Source: Cytobacillus stercorigallinarum (lineage in GTDB: Bacteria > Bacillota > Bacilli > Bacillales > Cytobacillaceae). Taken from it: 64,000 nt of DNA. The translations under genes and the position numbers were made by a program. How positions within the stretch are numbered: position 1 is the first letter of the stretch; each line of letters starts with the position of its first letter. The notes beneath the pieces are model-generated. The model ran no database searches and was not told the origin of the DNA. It worked only from the letters and a program-made list of their open reading frames with translations. Below, in pieces: positions 28,685 to 37,099 of this stretch. The DNA is taken from contig NZ_JACSQT010000003.1 of NCBI RefSeq assembly GCF_014836495.1, positions 99,182 to 163,181 of the forward strand. Direction: 5' to 3'.

Positions 28685-29518
28685 TTATTTTTTGGATGTT
28701 TGCTCTGTTTGCTTCGGTTCTTTTGTTACGTTGCTCATCTTTACGAGGCTTGCTCTATTTGCTTTGGTTTCTTCTTTTGCATTGCTCATTTTTATGAGGC
28801 TCGATCTATTTGCTTTGCTTTCTTCTTTTACGTTGCTCATTTTCCCGAGGCTTGCTCTGTTTGCTTTGCTTTCTTCTTTTACGTTGCTCATTTTTACGAG
28901 GCTCGATCTGTTTGCTTTGCTTTCTCCTTTTACGTTGCTAATCTTTCCGATACTTGATCTATTTGCCTTGTTTTCTCTTTTTCCGTTGCTCATTTTTCCA
29001 AGGCTTGCTCTGTTTGCTTTGTTTTCTCTTGTTAAGTTGCTCATCTTTCTAAGACTTGCTCTATTTGCTTTACTTTCTCTTTTTACGTTGCTCATTTTTC
29101 CGAGGCTCGATCTGTTTGCTTTGCTTTCTCCTTTTACGTTGCTCATCTTTACGAGGCTCGATCTGTTTGCATTGCTTTCTCTTTTTACGTTGCTCATTTT
29201 TCCAAGGCTTGCTCTATTTGCTTTGCTTTCTCCTTTTGCGTTGCTCATCTTTACGAGGCTTGCTATGTTTGCTTTGTTTTCTCCTTTTGCGTTGCTCATT
29301 TTTCCAAGGCTTGCTCTGTTTGCATTGCTTTCTCTTTTTACGTTGCTCATTTTTCCGAGGCTTGCTTTGTTTGCTTTGCTTTCTCCTTTTGCGTTGCTCA
29401 TTTTTCCGAGACTTGCTCTATTTGCTTTGCTTTCTCCTTTTGCGTTGCTCATTCTTCCGAGGCTCGATCTGTTTGCTTTGCTTTCTCCTTTTACGTTGCT
29501 CACCTTTCCGAGGCTCAA
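28685..29518 (-). CDS. Possible low-complexity repeat protein (uncertain)
   Basis: The minus-strand frame over the 51-bp array encodes 277 residues made of 17-residue units with the pattern (G/V)KMSN(V/A)K(G/E/R)ESKANR(A/S)SL. The product would be very basic, polar and probably disordered. Against coding: the TTG start lies inside the array without a ribosome site, no promoter was seen, and an equally long frame exists on the other strand. For coding: 16 units without a frameshift. I regard it as undecided. No known family is recognised. Confidence 0.25.
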   Translation of the reverse strand: MSLGKVSNVKGESKANRSSLGRMSNAKGESKANRASLGKMSNAKGESKANKASLGKMSNVKRESNANRASLGKMSNAKGENKANIASLVKMSNAKGESKANRASLGKMSNVKRESNANRSSLVKMSNVKGESKANRSSLGKMSNVKRESKANRASLRKMSNLTRENKANRASLGKMSNGKRENKANRSSIGKISNVKGESKANRSSLVKMSNVKEESKANRASLGKMSNVKEESKANRSSLIKMSNAKEETKANRASLVKMSNVTKEPKQTEQTSKK

Positions 29519-29541
29519 CCTATTTGCTTTGTTTTCTCCCT
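28698..29541. repeat. 51-bp tandem repeat array, 16 units in exact register
   Basis: Sixteen 51-bp units fill 28698-29513 with no indel (816 = 16 x 51), and a partial unit runs to about 29541. Conserved pieces are TTTGCTTTG, CGTTGCTCAT and the unit end CGAGG. Units differ by substitutions at a small set of positions. The plus strand is pyrimidine-rich. Both strands stay open for more than 270 codons: minus gives a basic 17-residue repeat (core KMSNVKGESKANRASLG), and plus gives a hydrophobic one. Confidence 0.95.
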
Positions 29542-29737
29542 TTACCGGTCGATCATACTCAAGACGCTTGCTTTATCATCTATGATTAACTATATCTGCA
29601 ATAATGGATCCACTTCAAAATTATAAACGGTCTAATTATTTCATACTCATCGCGCCCCAATATTGCCGTTCAGTAATTCAAAATTAGTCCCACTCGTACT
29701 CATGATAAAGGACATATGCTTTTCTCAACCTTAAAAA

Positions 29738-29764
29738 ACCGATTGCCCCATAGAGACAACCGGT
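29738..29764 (-). terminator. minJ terminator
   Basis: A 10-bp stem of ACCGATTGCC with GACAACCGGT, counting two G-U pairs, is followed by six T on the minus strand. It lies just beyond the minJ stop. Confidence 0.75.
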
Positions 29765-29771
29765 AAAGATG

Positions 29772-30977
29772 TTAAACTGCTTGGTGATTTTTCTTAAATT
29801 CGTCTTTAATAAAGAGAATTCCTAATTCATGATGATCTGTTTTATAAAGTGCTCTTTGGACAAAGCGATTTTCATTATTGATATCAATGACTTCAAGTTT
29901 GCAATGAGCTGCATTTTTTTGCAATGCTTGATAAAATCCCTTTTCATCATTCACTTGCAAACCATTCACTTTAAGAACGGTCTCTCCTACTTTTAATCCC
30001 ATTTTGTCTGCTGGAGAATGAGGAACAACACCAATGATCATTAGGCCTTCATTCTTTTTAGCAAAGTAAAACGCTGCCTTTGCATCCACAGAGCGTTGGC
30101 GATAATTTAACCACTCTCTCCCTACGATTGCTAGTACCGGTATCGCTAAGCTTACTATTGGATAAACAAATGCACCACTGGCAATAAAGAGCAACAACGC
30201 ACCAAAGAAAATGACTTTTTTCCCATAAGCCGCGACGGCTATAGCTGGAAATTTGCTTTGGATTTGTTGTTGAAAACCAATAGCGAAAGGAACAGCTACT
30301 AAAGCATACGATTGATCTCCAATTGAAAATAATGGCCACCATGTTGCATCCAAACTAAGGGCATCACCAGGTATTAATAAAAACAGTGGTAAAAGCCACA
30401 TTCTTTTTGCTTCATGCATGCCCACAATCTGACCACGGCGACTCTTCATAAGTCTTGGTGACGTCCCTTTTGGACCATTGATTGTGATCATTATTCCTTC
30501 AGCAACTACAAGTAAGGCAATGATTATTGCGACAGCTGGCAAAAAATACACTGCGCCCTCCACTTGTGATGAGATGAAAGCAGGCAGCGGCCAGTTCTGT
30601 TCTAATGCAAAGAAAGTCAGAATAAAACCAATGCTTACCGTATAAGCAGGTGTAGCCCATCTTGCTTTTGGAGTCAGCATCAAGATGATTGTTGCAGCGG
30701 TTGCAAAAACAAGTAACTCAACAGGAACAGTTAAACCAGCTATTACGATAATTAGTGAAAGAGAAACACCGAGAATGAGTCCTAAAGGCAATAATTGCTT
30801 CAGCTCAAAATAGGCATTTTCAGCACGGACTAAAAAATGCTGTCTTTCCCTGTTGACTCGTTGTATACCGTAATAAGCAGCTGCTAGAAATACTAAATAA
30901 AAGACCGGGTTTAGAAATAACCTTCCTAACCCCTTCAATAACTCTATTGCCCAAGCCTCAGCCAAGCTTCCCACCAA
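29772..30977 (-). CDS. minJ: Cell-division topological determinant MinJ
   Basis: MinJ links DivIVA to MinD at poles and septa and blocks repeated division near poles. The protein has about seven or eight membrane helices (residues 15-285) and a C-terminal cytoplasmic PDZ domain (about 295-375; GVVPHSPADKMGLKVGETVLKVNG). The 401-residue length and gene order beside ctpB fit. The exact start is unclear: TTG at 30977, GTG at 30974 or TTG at 30965 all lie near a weak AGAGG. It is monocistronic with its own terminator. Confidence 0.88.
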   Translation of the reverse strand: MVGSLAEAWAIELLKGLGRLFLNPVFYLVFLAAAYYGIQRVNRERQHFLVRAENAYFELKQLLPLGLILGVSLSLIIVIAGLTVPVELLVFATAATIILMLTPKARWATPAYTVSIGFILTFFALEQNWPLPAFISSQVEGAVYFLPAVAIIIALLVVAEGIMITINGPKGTSPRLMKSRRGQIVGMHEAKRMWLLPLFLLIPGDALSLDATWWPLFSIGDQSYALVAVPFAIGFQQQIQSKFPAIAVAAYGKKVIFFGALLLFIASGAFVYPIVSLAIPVLAIVGREWLNYRQRSVDAKAAFYFAKKNEGLMIIGVVPHSPADKMGLKVGETVLKVNGLQVNDEKGFYQALQKNAAHCKLEVIDINNENRFVQRALYKTDHHELGILFIKDEFKKNHQAV

Positions 30978-31369
30978 CCTCTACCATTAATCTAATCTAT
31001 TAATCTGACTATATTCTACCAAATATCCCTCTAAAAACATAGCCAACCCATTGTCTTCTTCCTTTTTGTAACAAACCATTTCCAAAATACAAGTGAGAAA
31101 ACCTCTAGTGCTTCTATTTAATTTTTTTGAAGTAGGGGGAAATTCTAAAGGCAAGGAGAAAGATTTCTCGCCTGGCATTTGGTTCTGCGTTTATTTCCGG
31201 GTTGTGATTTGAATGATGTGTAACCATTTTTGCATAGCTTCATTATCAATTTCCCTTGTGACGTGCAAAACCGTTTTTCGAAAGCGAAGATATCTTTATG
31301 GCTTTTTTTGCATTCTCCCCAACCCTCCCTTTACCCGTCGGAACATTTCGAAACAACAACCTCATATTA
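30978..31369. other. Gene-free stretch between minJ and ctpB
   Basis: About 390 bases. A 63-codon minus frame (30987-31178) and a 63-codon plus frame (31213-31404) lack starts with ribosome sites and family features. The minJ promoter must lie here but no strong -35/-10 pair stood out. Confidence 0.4.
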
Positions 31370-31402
31370 AAAACCGAACAAACATTGAGTTTGTCCGGTT
31401 TT
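31370..31402 (-). terminator. ctpB terminator
   Basis: AAAACCGAACAAAC and GTTTGTCCGGTTTT form a 14-bp stem with one mismatch and a 5-nt loop, 20 nt beyond the ctpB stop. T residues follow on the minus strand. Confidence 0.8.
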
Positions 31403-31422
31403 GATTTCAATCAAACCAATCG

Positions 31423-32859
31423 TTATTGGTTTGCCATAATACGCAAGCCTGTTTGTAATTGCATATCATTGTCCTGATCATTTCTTTGCTTAATGACTTC
31501 TTTTTCAAGAGATTCGGCTGTTTTTTCATCAATTTGTCCGTTTGCTTTTAGGCCCGCTGCATGTTGAAACGCTCTAACTGCTGTTGCCGTAGCGGCACTA
31601 AAATAGCCATCCTCTCGGCCAGGTTCATAACCTAAGGTTTTTAAAATAAATTGCGCATTCTTCACTTGATCATTATTCATGTCCGTTTTTAACGTTTTCT
31701 CGACTTGGATGGGGTGAGTCTCATACAGTTCAGATTGTTTTACTTCATAGGTAGGTTCCACCCCTTTTTTATGAATCCAATTCCCATCAGGTGTAAGCCA
31801 TTTATATAAGGTCAATTTAATATTACTTCCATCCCCCATTGGAACAGGTTGCTGAACGGTTCCTTTACCAAATGTTTGGGTACCAATTAGCGGATAATCG
31901 CCTGCTTCTTTCAGGCCTGCTGCTAAAATTTCTGATGCTGAAGCACTGCCCTTATCAATAAGGACGCCGATTGGATACGACTTCTTCTCTTCTAATGGAG
32001 AAAAACTCATGATTCTTTCACCATTTCTTTGTTCTATCTGCACATATGGTTTCTCCTTCGTAACCAACTCTTCCAATATTTCGTCAACTACTTTTAGTAG
32101 TCCACCAGGGTTATTTCGTACATCAATTAACAAACTATCCATTTCCTTTTCTTCTAGATCCTTGAGAGCAATCTTAAACTCCTTAGCTGTATCCGTAGCA
32201 AAAGAAGTAATTTCAACATAGCCAACTTTTTCATTGTCATGCGTTAACAGCTCTGAATTGACTGTAATATGAGGTATTTCCGCACGGACAATTTCTATTT
32301 CTAACGGGTTTTGCATGCCTTCTCTCTTAATGGTCAGTTTGACTTTTGTGCCTTTTTTTCCTTTTATCTTTAATGTCGCTTGCAATAAATTAAACCCTTC
32401 AACACTTTCATCATCAATTTTGATGATTTGGTCATTTGGTTTTAAACCAGCTTGCTCTGCTGGTGAATTTTTGACTGGAGAGACAATAATGATCTTACCA
32501 TCTACTAAACTAACTTCGGCCCCAATCCCTTCAAATGAGGAATCGAGTGTTTCACTAAATTGTTTTGCTGTACTTTCATCCATATAAACGGAATAATCAT
32601 CGTTTAATGTGGATAGCATCCCTTGAATCGCGCCTTCTGTTAACTTATGTGCATCTACTTCTTCAACATAATTTTTGTAAATGAGCTGATAGGCAGCGTT
32701 CATTTTCTCCAAATCAGATGCTAGCTGTTGACTACCTTCTTCTTCTTCTAACTGTTTTGTTTGCGATATATTGAACTTTAATTGAAAGCCTGCATAGGAA
32801 CCTATCACGCCTACAAGTAATGATATGACCATTAATATAACTACTTTCTTTTTGCCCAC
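31423..32859 (-). CDS. ctpB: Carboxy-terminal processing protease CtpB (S41)
   Basis: A membrane-anchored S41 protease. In B. subtilis CtpB cleaves SpoIVFA and helps activate sigma-K during sporulation. Residues 6-26 form a signal anchor, 95-180 a PDZ domain (GIGAEVSLVDGKIIIVSPVK, NDQIIKIDD), and 205-380 the protease core. The catalytic Ser is 307 in KGSASASE and the Lys is 332 in TFGKGTVQ, with Gln336; their spacing matches the B. subtilis enzyme. A peptidoglycan-binding domain spans about 395-455. The GTG start has only a weak ribosome site. Confidence 0.94.
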   Translation of the reverse strand: MGKKKVVILMVISLLVGVIGSYAGFQLKFNISQTKQLEEEEGSQQLASDLEKMNAAYQLIYKNYVEEVDAHKLTEGAIQGMLSTLNDDYSVYMDESTAKQFSETLDSSFEGIGAEVSLVDGKIIIVSPVKNSPAEQAGLKPNDQIIKIDDESVEGFNLLQATLKIKGKKGTKVKLTIKREGMQNPLEIEIVRAEIPHITVNSELLTHDNEKVGYVEITSFATDTAKEFKIALKDLEEKEMDSLLIDVRNNPGGLLKVVDEILEELVTKEKPYVQIEQRNGERIMSFSPLEEKKSYPIGVLIDKGSASASEILAAGLKEAGDYPLIGTQTFGKGTVQQPVPMGDGSNIKLTLYKWLTPDGNWIHKKGVEPTYEVKQSELYETHPIQVEKTLKTDMNNDQVKNAQFILKTLGYEPGREDGYFSAATATAVRAFQHAAGLKANGQIDEKTAESLEKEVIKQRNDQDNDMQLQTGLRIMANQ

Positions 32860-33008
32860 TTAACCGCCGTCCCTTCTTTATGTAACTGTGGCTCTTTAAC
32901 CAATATATGAATGAATAGGACGAGTTATGATTAGGAAATTGTTTCACTACAAAGGTCTTTCCTGTTCTTAAAAAAGCAACAAGAGTCTTCAAATATCCAA
33001 AATAGTGA

Positions 33009-33055
33009 AAAATGACTCTTTTCTACCTCGATAAAGGTATCAAAAGAGTCATTTT
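33009..33055. terminator. Long bidirectional-type hairpin
   Basis: A perfect 14-bp repeat AAAATGACTCTTTT (33009-33022) pairs with AAAAGAGTCATTTT (33042-33055). The loop forms a further 5-bp stem (TACCT/AGGTA). It lies between ctpB and the M23 hydrolase gene, as a second terminator. Confidence 0.7.
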
Positions 33056-33097
33056 ATGTTAAAATTGTTTTATATATCGTACAATGGGTAAAAAAAA

Positions 33098-33120
33098 AGA
33101 GAAGCTTTAAAAGCTCCTCT
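33098..33120 (-). terminator. Terminator of the M23 hydrolase gene
   Basis: AGAGAAGCTT/AAGCTCCTCT forms a 10-bp stem with one wobble and a 3-nt loop. Eight or more T follow on the minus strand. It abuts the stop codon. Confidence 0.85.
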
Positions 33121-33121
33121 C

Positions 33122-34507
33122 TTACAATGGTACAACGCCAACCGGGTTAATTGCATTAGATTTCGATTGGTTCCAACCACCTTTATGCAGTTCAAAGTGT
33201 AAATGTTGTCCTGTTGATTGTCCTGTGTTACCCATTAGGCCAATTTGTTGACCTTGTGAAACTGTTTGGCCATTACTTACAGATCTTGAGCCACTTCTCA
33301 TATGTGCATAAACCGTTGTATACGTTTGCCCATTAATAGAATGTGCAATAAATACGACTTCACCATAGCTTGATGAATGGTAAGATTGAATGACAACACC
33401 ATCAGCCGCGGCATAAATAGGTACTGTTCCTGCTGCTGCTAAATCAATTCCAGCATGGTAAGAGCCCCATCGTTGTCCTAAACCTGAAGTTAATACACCT
33501 GCTGAAGGACGAATCCAATCTCCACTTGACGGAGGTGGTGTTTGTACTTGTTCTTGTCCACCACTTGATTCTGAAGAACTATCGGAACCACTGTTGCCTG
33601 AACTATTAGTCGCTCCAGTTTCTTGTTTTGCTGATTTGGCTGGCGCTTCAGCTGCTTTTTTCGCTTCTGCCTGTCTTGCGAGTTCAGCTTGTTTCGCTTC
33701 TTCAGCTTTTCGTGCTTCTTCAGCTTGGCGGTCTTTCTCTGCTTGTATCGCTTTTTCAATCGCTTTCTCTTGAGCGGCTAATAATTCTTTTTCTTCTTCA
33801 CCACTTATTTTCTCAGCATGATGATGATCTTCTTCTTCTTTTAAGATTGTAATAAGATTAGCCTTCTCTTTTTTCTGGTTATCCAGATTTGCTTTCATTT
33901 TTTCTAATTCTTTACGCATACCTTCAAGCGAAGCTAAATCTTCTTTTACTTTTGCTTGTTTTTGTTCTAAAGATTTCTTATCTTCTTCTTGCTGTCTTAC
34001 AATCTCTTGGTCAGCTTCAACAATTGTCGCAACTGCTCCAACTCGTCCAATAAAATCACTGAAACTTTGTGCGCCAAGTAATACGTCTATGTAATTAACA
34101 GTTCCACCTGATTCTTGCATCGAACGGGCTCGGTCTTTTAAAAGTTCGTTTCTTTGTTTAATACGTTCTTTTAAATCTTCAATTTCTTGTTCTAGCTTTT
34201 TAATTTCTGCTTTCTTAGCTTCAATCTCTTTGTTTTTCTCATCTATTTGCGCTTCTGCATCAGAGATTTCTTTCGTTAATCTTTCAACAGCTGCTTTAGC
34301 ATCCTCTTGCTCGCCTACTAATCTCTCAATCTCTTTTTGAGACTTATTAATTTGCGAATCAATATTAGATTTCTCCTTCTTAAGCTCTTCACTTTGACTT
34401 TCTAAATCCCCAAGCTTATCGGCGAAAACATTCGTTGGCATTGTTGCCGTAACCGTTCCAACACTCATCATTGCGGCTAAAGATAATGTAACAATCTTTT
34501 TCTTCAA
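33122..34507 (-). CDS. EnvC/PcsB-like coiled-coil M23 peptidoglycan hydrolase
   Basis: A secreted wall hydrolase of 461 residues. Residues 1-29 are a signal peptide ending near VFADK. A long coiled coil (about 30-245) follows, then an Ala/Lys/Glu-rich and Ser/Gly-rich linker (245-325), then an M23/LytM domain (330-461). Zinc and catalytic residues are visible: His351 and Asp355 in YHAGIDLA, His402 in YAHMRS, His435 and His437 in QHLHFELH, so the enzyme should be active. It lies directly downstream of ftsX, the arrangement of FtsEX-activated hydrolases. Confidence 0.9.
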   Translation of the reverse strand: MKKKIVTLSLAAMMSVGTVTATMPTNVFADKLGDLESQSEELKKEKSNIDSQINKSQKEIERLVGEQEDAKAAVERLTKEISDAEAQIDEKNKEIEAKKAEIKKLEQEIEDLKERIKQRNELLKDRARSMQESGGTVNYIDVLLGAQSFSDFIGRVGAVATIVEADQEIVRQQEEDKKSLEQKQAKVKEDLASLEGMRKELEKMKANLDNQKKEKANLITILKEEEDHHHAEKISGEEEKELLAAQEKAIEKAIQAEKDRQAEEARKAEEAKQAELARQAEAKKAAEAPAKSAKQETGATNSSGNSGSDSSSESSGGQEQVQTPPPSSGDWIRPSAGVLTSGLGQRWGSYHAGIDLAAAGTVPIYAAADGVVIQSYHSSSYGEVVFIAHSINGQTYTTVYAHMRSGSRSVSNGQTVSQGQQIGLMGNTGQSTGQHLHFELHKGGWNQSKSNAINPVGVVPL

Positions 34508-34555
34508 TTTTATTTCCCCTCTCGTATGTTTCTCCCCGTGGCAAATATGTATAAA

Positions 34556-34588
34556 GAGCTAAGTCAGCATGTCATGCCAACCCAGCTC
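34556..34588 (-). terminator. Hairpin after ftsX
   Basis: GAGCTAAGTCAGCATG and CATGCCAACCCAGCTC pair over their length if G-U pairs are allowed on the minus transcript. TTTATA follows. It would separate ftsEX from the hydrolase gene or attenuate read-through. Confidence 0.5.
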
Positions 34589-34596
34589 AAGCATCC

Positions 34597-35490
34597 TTAT
34601 ATTTTCAAAAACTTACGAACAGACATTAAACTTCCCCAAACGCCAATAATTGCACCTAATATAATAAGGATCGCGCCCACTTGGTAAATAAATGGTGTCA
34701 CCTCTAGCAATTGAATAAAATGACCTTGAAGTTTTGGTGATACGTAATCATAAAAGTAATAATACGCTGTACCTACAGATATGACTGGAATAACTGATCC
34801 GAGCAACCCTAGCCATAGACCTTCTAAGAAGAATGGCCAGCGTATAAAGGAATTTGTTGCCCCAACTAATCTCATAATCTCAATTTCGCGACGTCTTGAA
34901 ACGATAGTAATTTTAATCGTGTTTGAGATTAAGAACATAGCAGTAAATAATAAGCCCACAATTAAAATAATCCCTATATTACGGCCAAAATTAATGGTAG
35001 AAAATAAATTCTCAACCGTTCCTTGTCCATAATTCACGTTAGCAGTAAATTCCATTTCATCGATTTCCTCAGCTAATGGAATTGTATCACTTGGTGTTTT
35101 TGCTTGCACAACGTAAACATCATTTAAAGGGTTGTCCTGTTGGAAAAGCTTAAAAGCTTCTCCCTCTTCACCTAAGCTACTAATTAAGCTATCTAGTTCT
35201 TCATCTTTCCCAGAGAATGTAACAGAATCAACTTTTGGAAGTGCAGCAATTTTCTCTTCTAATGCTGTCGCATCTTCTTCTGAAGCAGTACGGTCAATGT
35301 AGACTCTTATTTCAACATCACTTTCAATGCTGCTTGCCATATGGTTGAGGTTCATCATAATGGCAAAGAATACACCAACAAGAATCAATGTAACTGTCAC
35401 TGCACTTGCAGAAGCAAATGTCATCCATCCGTTACGACCTAAGCTCTTAAAACTTTCTCTCACATGTCTTAAAAAAGTATTAGATTTCAT
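34597..35490 (-). CDS. ftsX: Cell division ABC transporter permease FtsX
   Basis: FtsX is the membrane half of FtsEX and relays ATP hydrolysis to an extracellular wall hydrolase. It has an N-terminal cytoplasmic region, a helix at about 22-45, an extracellular domain (about 46-165) and three C-terminal helices (about 170-290) with the MacB/FtsX-type segment SRRREIEIMRLVGATNSFIRWPF. ATG at 35490, with AGAGGTGAT 7 nt upstream, gives 297 residues and an 11-nt overlap with ftsE. The longer frame from 35550 lies inside ftsE and is rejected. Confidence 0.95.
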   Translation of the reverse strand: MKSNTFLRHVRESFKSLGRNGWMTFASASAVTVTLILVGVFFAIMMNLNHMASSIESDVEIRVYIDRTASEEDATALEEKIAALPKVDSVTFSGKDEELDSLISSLGEEGEAFKLFQQDNPLNDVYVVQAKTPSDTIPLAEEIDEMEFTANVNYGQGTVENLFSTINFGRNIGIILIVGLLFTAMFLISNTIKITIVSRRREIEIMRLVGATNSFIRWPFFLEGLWLGLLGSVIPVISVGTAYYYFYDYVSPKLQGHFIQLLEVTPFIYQVGAILIILGAIIGVWGSLMSVRKFLKI

Positions 35491-36166
35491 ATCCGTAATC
35501 ACCTCTTTGCTCATCACGGACAATTCTGCCACTTTCAATCGCAATGACACGATGCTTCATCGTGTTAACGATCGTTTTATTGTGGGTAGCCATGATAACC
35601 GTTGTACCTCTCGTGTTGATTTCTTCAAAGATATTCATGATTTCCCAAGATGTATCAGGGTCTAAGTTTCCTGTTGGTTCATCGGCAATGACCAACTTTG
35701 GCTGATTGACGATCGAGCGAGCTATAGAAACACGCTGCTGTTCTCCTCCTGAAAGCTCATCAGGAAACATACGTACCTTATGTTTTAAACCAACTAAATC
35801 TAGTGTATCCATTACTTTCTTCTTTATATTTTTCGGATTCTCTTCAATAACTTCAAGTGTATAAGCTACATTTTCATAAACATTCAACTTCGGTAGCAAC
35901 TTAAAGTCCTGGAAGACTACCCCGATATTACGCCTAATGAGTGGCACTTTGCTATTTTTTAATGAGCCCATATCTATTCCATTTAGCGTGATTGTACCGC
36001 TTGTTGGCTTTTCTTCTCGATACATCATTTTTATAAATGTAGATTTACCTGCACCACTTGGACCAACGATATAGACAAACTCACCTTGGTCGATCTTTAC
36101 GTCAATGCCATTTGTTGCAGTAACACCATTTTTATATTTTTTATATACATTTTTCATTTCTAACAT
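35480..36166 (-). CDS. ftsE: Cell division ATP-binding protein FtsE
   Basis: FtsE is the ATPase that drives FtsX. The Walker A is GPSGAGKST, the Q-loop VFQDFKLLP, the signature LSGGEQQRVSIAR, Walker B LVIADEPTGNLD and the switch His ATHN. ATG at 36166 has AAGGTGAT 4 nt upstream and gives 228 residues, the usual length; the GTG three codons earlier overlaps the ribosome site. In B. subtilis FtsEX activates CwlO; here the likely partner is the M23 protein encoded next. Confidence 0.97.
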   Translation of the reverse strand: MLEMKNVYKKYKNGVTATNGIDVKIDQGEFVYIVGPSGAGKSTFIKMMYREEKPTSGTITLNGIDMGSLKNSKVPLIRRNIGVVFQDFKLLPKLNVYENVAYTLEVIEENPKNIKKKVMDTLDLVGLKHKVRMFPDELSGGEQQRVSIARSIVNQPKLVIADEPTGNLDPDTSWEIMNIFEEINTRGTTVIMATHNKTIVNTMKHRVIAIESGRIVRDEQRGDYGYEI

Positions 36167-36660
36167 GTAGATCACCTTATATCCGGAGTTTATTTTTAGT
36201 TAAAAATTGCGCAAGCCTAACCCCAATTATTTTTTTATAAAATAATCATCAGTTAAAGTGGGTTTCTTTTTACTTAGGCGGGGCAATTGCGGTGTGTGAA
36301 TGATAAAGATGCATTTAATCGACAAAAACTGACATCTTCTTCTAAAAACCATTGACTCGAGGGATCAAACAACATTTCTTAAGTTTACTTCACTCATTAT
36401 AACATCATATATTGTCAAAATAACGAATAAAATTATTACATTTTCTTTTCAAGACGGTAATATTTTAGGTGAATATGTCTATTTTTAAGGAATTATAATA
36501 GTATTATTTTCCAATATTAGATAATTAGACCTTTCTTTTGTCGCAATTTTCCGTTTAAAGTCATGTAAGTAGCTCAATATTTGAAAGGATAGGCTAGTGT
36601 CATTGTTTACTGACGAGATCACGTGATATTTGTCGATTTTTCTTTATTTTTCTCAAAGAA
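36167..36660. other. Upstream region of ftsEX
   Basis: About 490 bases without a gene. On the minus strand TATAAT at 36396-36401 with a preceding TGT forms an extended -10; a TTGACA lies only 11 bp upstream of it, too close for a standard -35. It is the best ftsE promoter candidate. The rest is A/T-rich and was not recognised. Confidence 0.4.
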
Positions 36661-36661
36661 A

Positions 36662-36682
36662 AAACGCGCTCTGAGCGCGTTT
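36662..36682 (-). terminator. cccB terminator
   Basis: A perfect 9-bp stem AAACGCGCT/AGCGCGTTT with a 3-nt loop. T-rich sequence follows on the minus strand. It lies 7 nt beyond the cccB stop. Confidence 0.85.
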
Positions 36683-36689
36683 CCTTTAA

Positions 36690-37043
36690 TTATTTCTTTG
36701 CAGCAAGCCATTCGGCAACGGTATTCGCTTCTTCTTCATTTAAGAGACCACCAGGCATAGCACCTTTACCATTGATAATAATATCGTGAATTTCTTCAGC
36801 AGAGTAATTAGAACCGATTTTATCTAGCGCAGGTCCAGCACCCCCTGAAAGGTCTCCTCCATGACAACTCATACAGTTATTGTCATAAAGCTTTTGTGCA
36901 TCTCCTGCATCCGCTGTTGACTCTTCACCACTCGTATTATCATCTGTTGCTGTGTCTTCGCCTGCTTCATCATTACCGCCACATGCAGCGAGTGAAAAAA
37001 CAAGAGCTGAGCCGAAAAGAATTGATAAAAGCTTTTTCTTCAT
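36690..37043 (-). CDS. cccB: Cytochrome c-551, membrane lipoprotein
   Basis: A small electron carrier on the outer face of the membrane, donating to cytochrome c oxidase. The lipoprotein signal ends in LAAC, with lipidated Cys21. A short acidic disordered linker (22-48) follows. The haem site is CMSCH (57-61), and Met96 in GAMPGG is the probable axial ligand. The length of 117 residues fits CccB. GGGGAGG precedes the ATG. It is followed by its own terminator and lies between yvjA and ftsE, as in B. subtilis. Confidence 0.94.
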   Translation of the reverse strand: MKKKLLSILFGSALVFSLAACGGNDEAGEDTATDDNTSGEESTADAGDAQKLYDNNCMSCHGGDLSGGAGPALDKIGSNYSAEEIHDIIINGKGAMPGGLLNEEEANTVAEWLAAKK

Positions 37044-37099
37044 TACAATTACCTCCCCTTATAGGAAAATTTACAGATTACAGTGAAATTATACCAATC

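Noticed and set aside
28698..29541. CRISPR array
   Set aside because: Units are directly contiguous 51-bp repeats without unique spacers, and no cas genes are present.
28692..29585. Plus-strand 297-codon hydrophobic frame in the repeat array
   Set aside because: It is the mirror of the minus frame, has no ribosome site, and its periodic Leu/Phe/Ala content follows from the pyrimidine-rich repeat.
36396..36418. TTGACA-TATAAT promoter for ftsE
   Set aside because: The spacer is only 11 bp, so the two boxes cannot act together; only the extended -10 is retained as a candidate.
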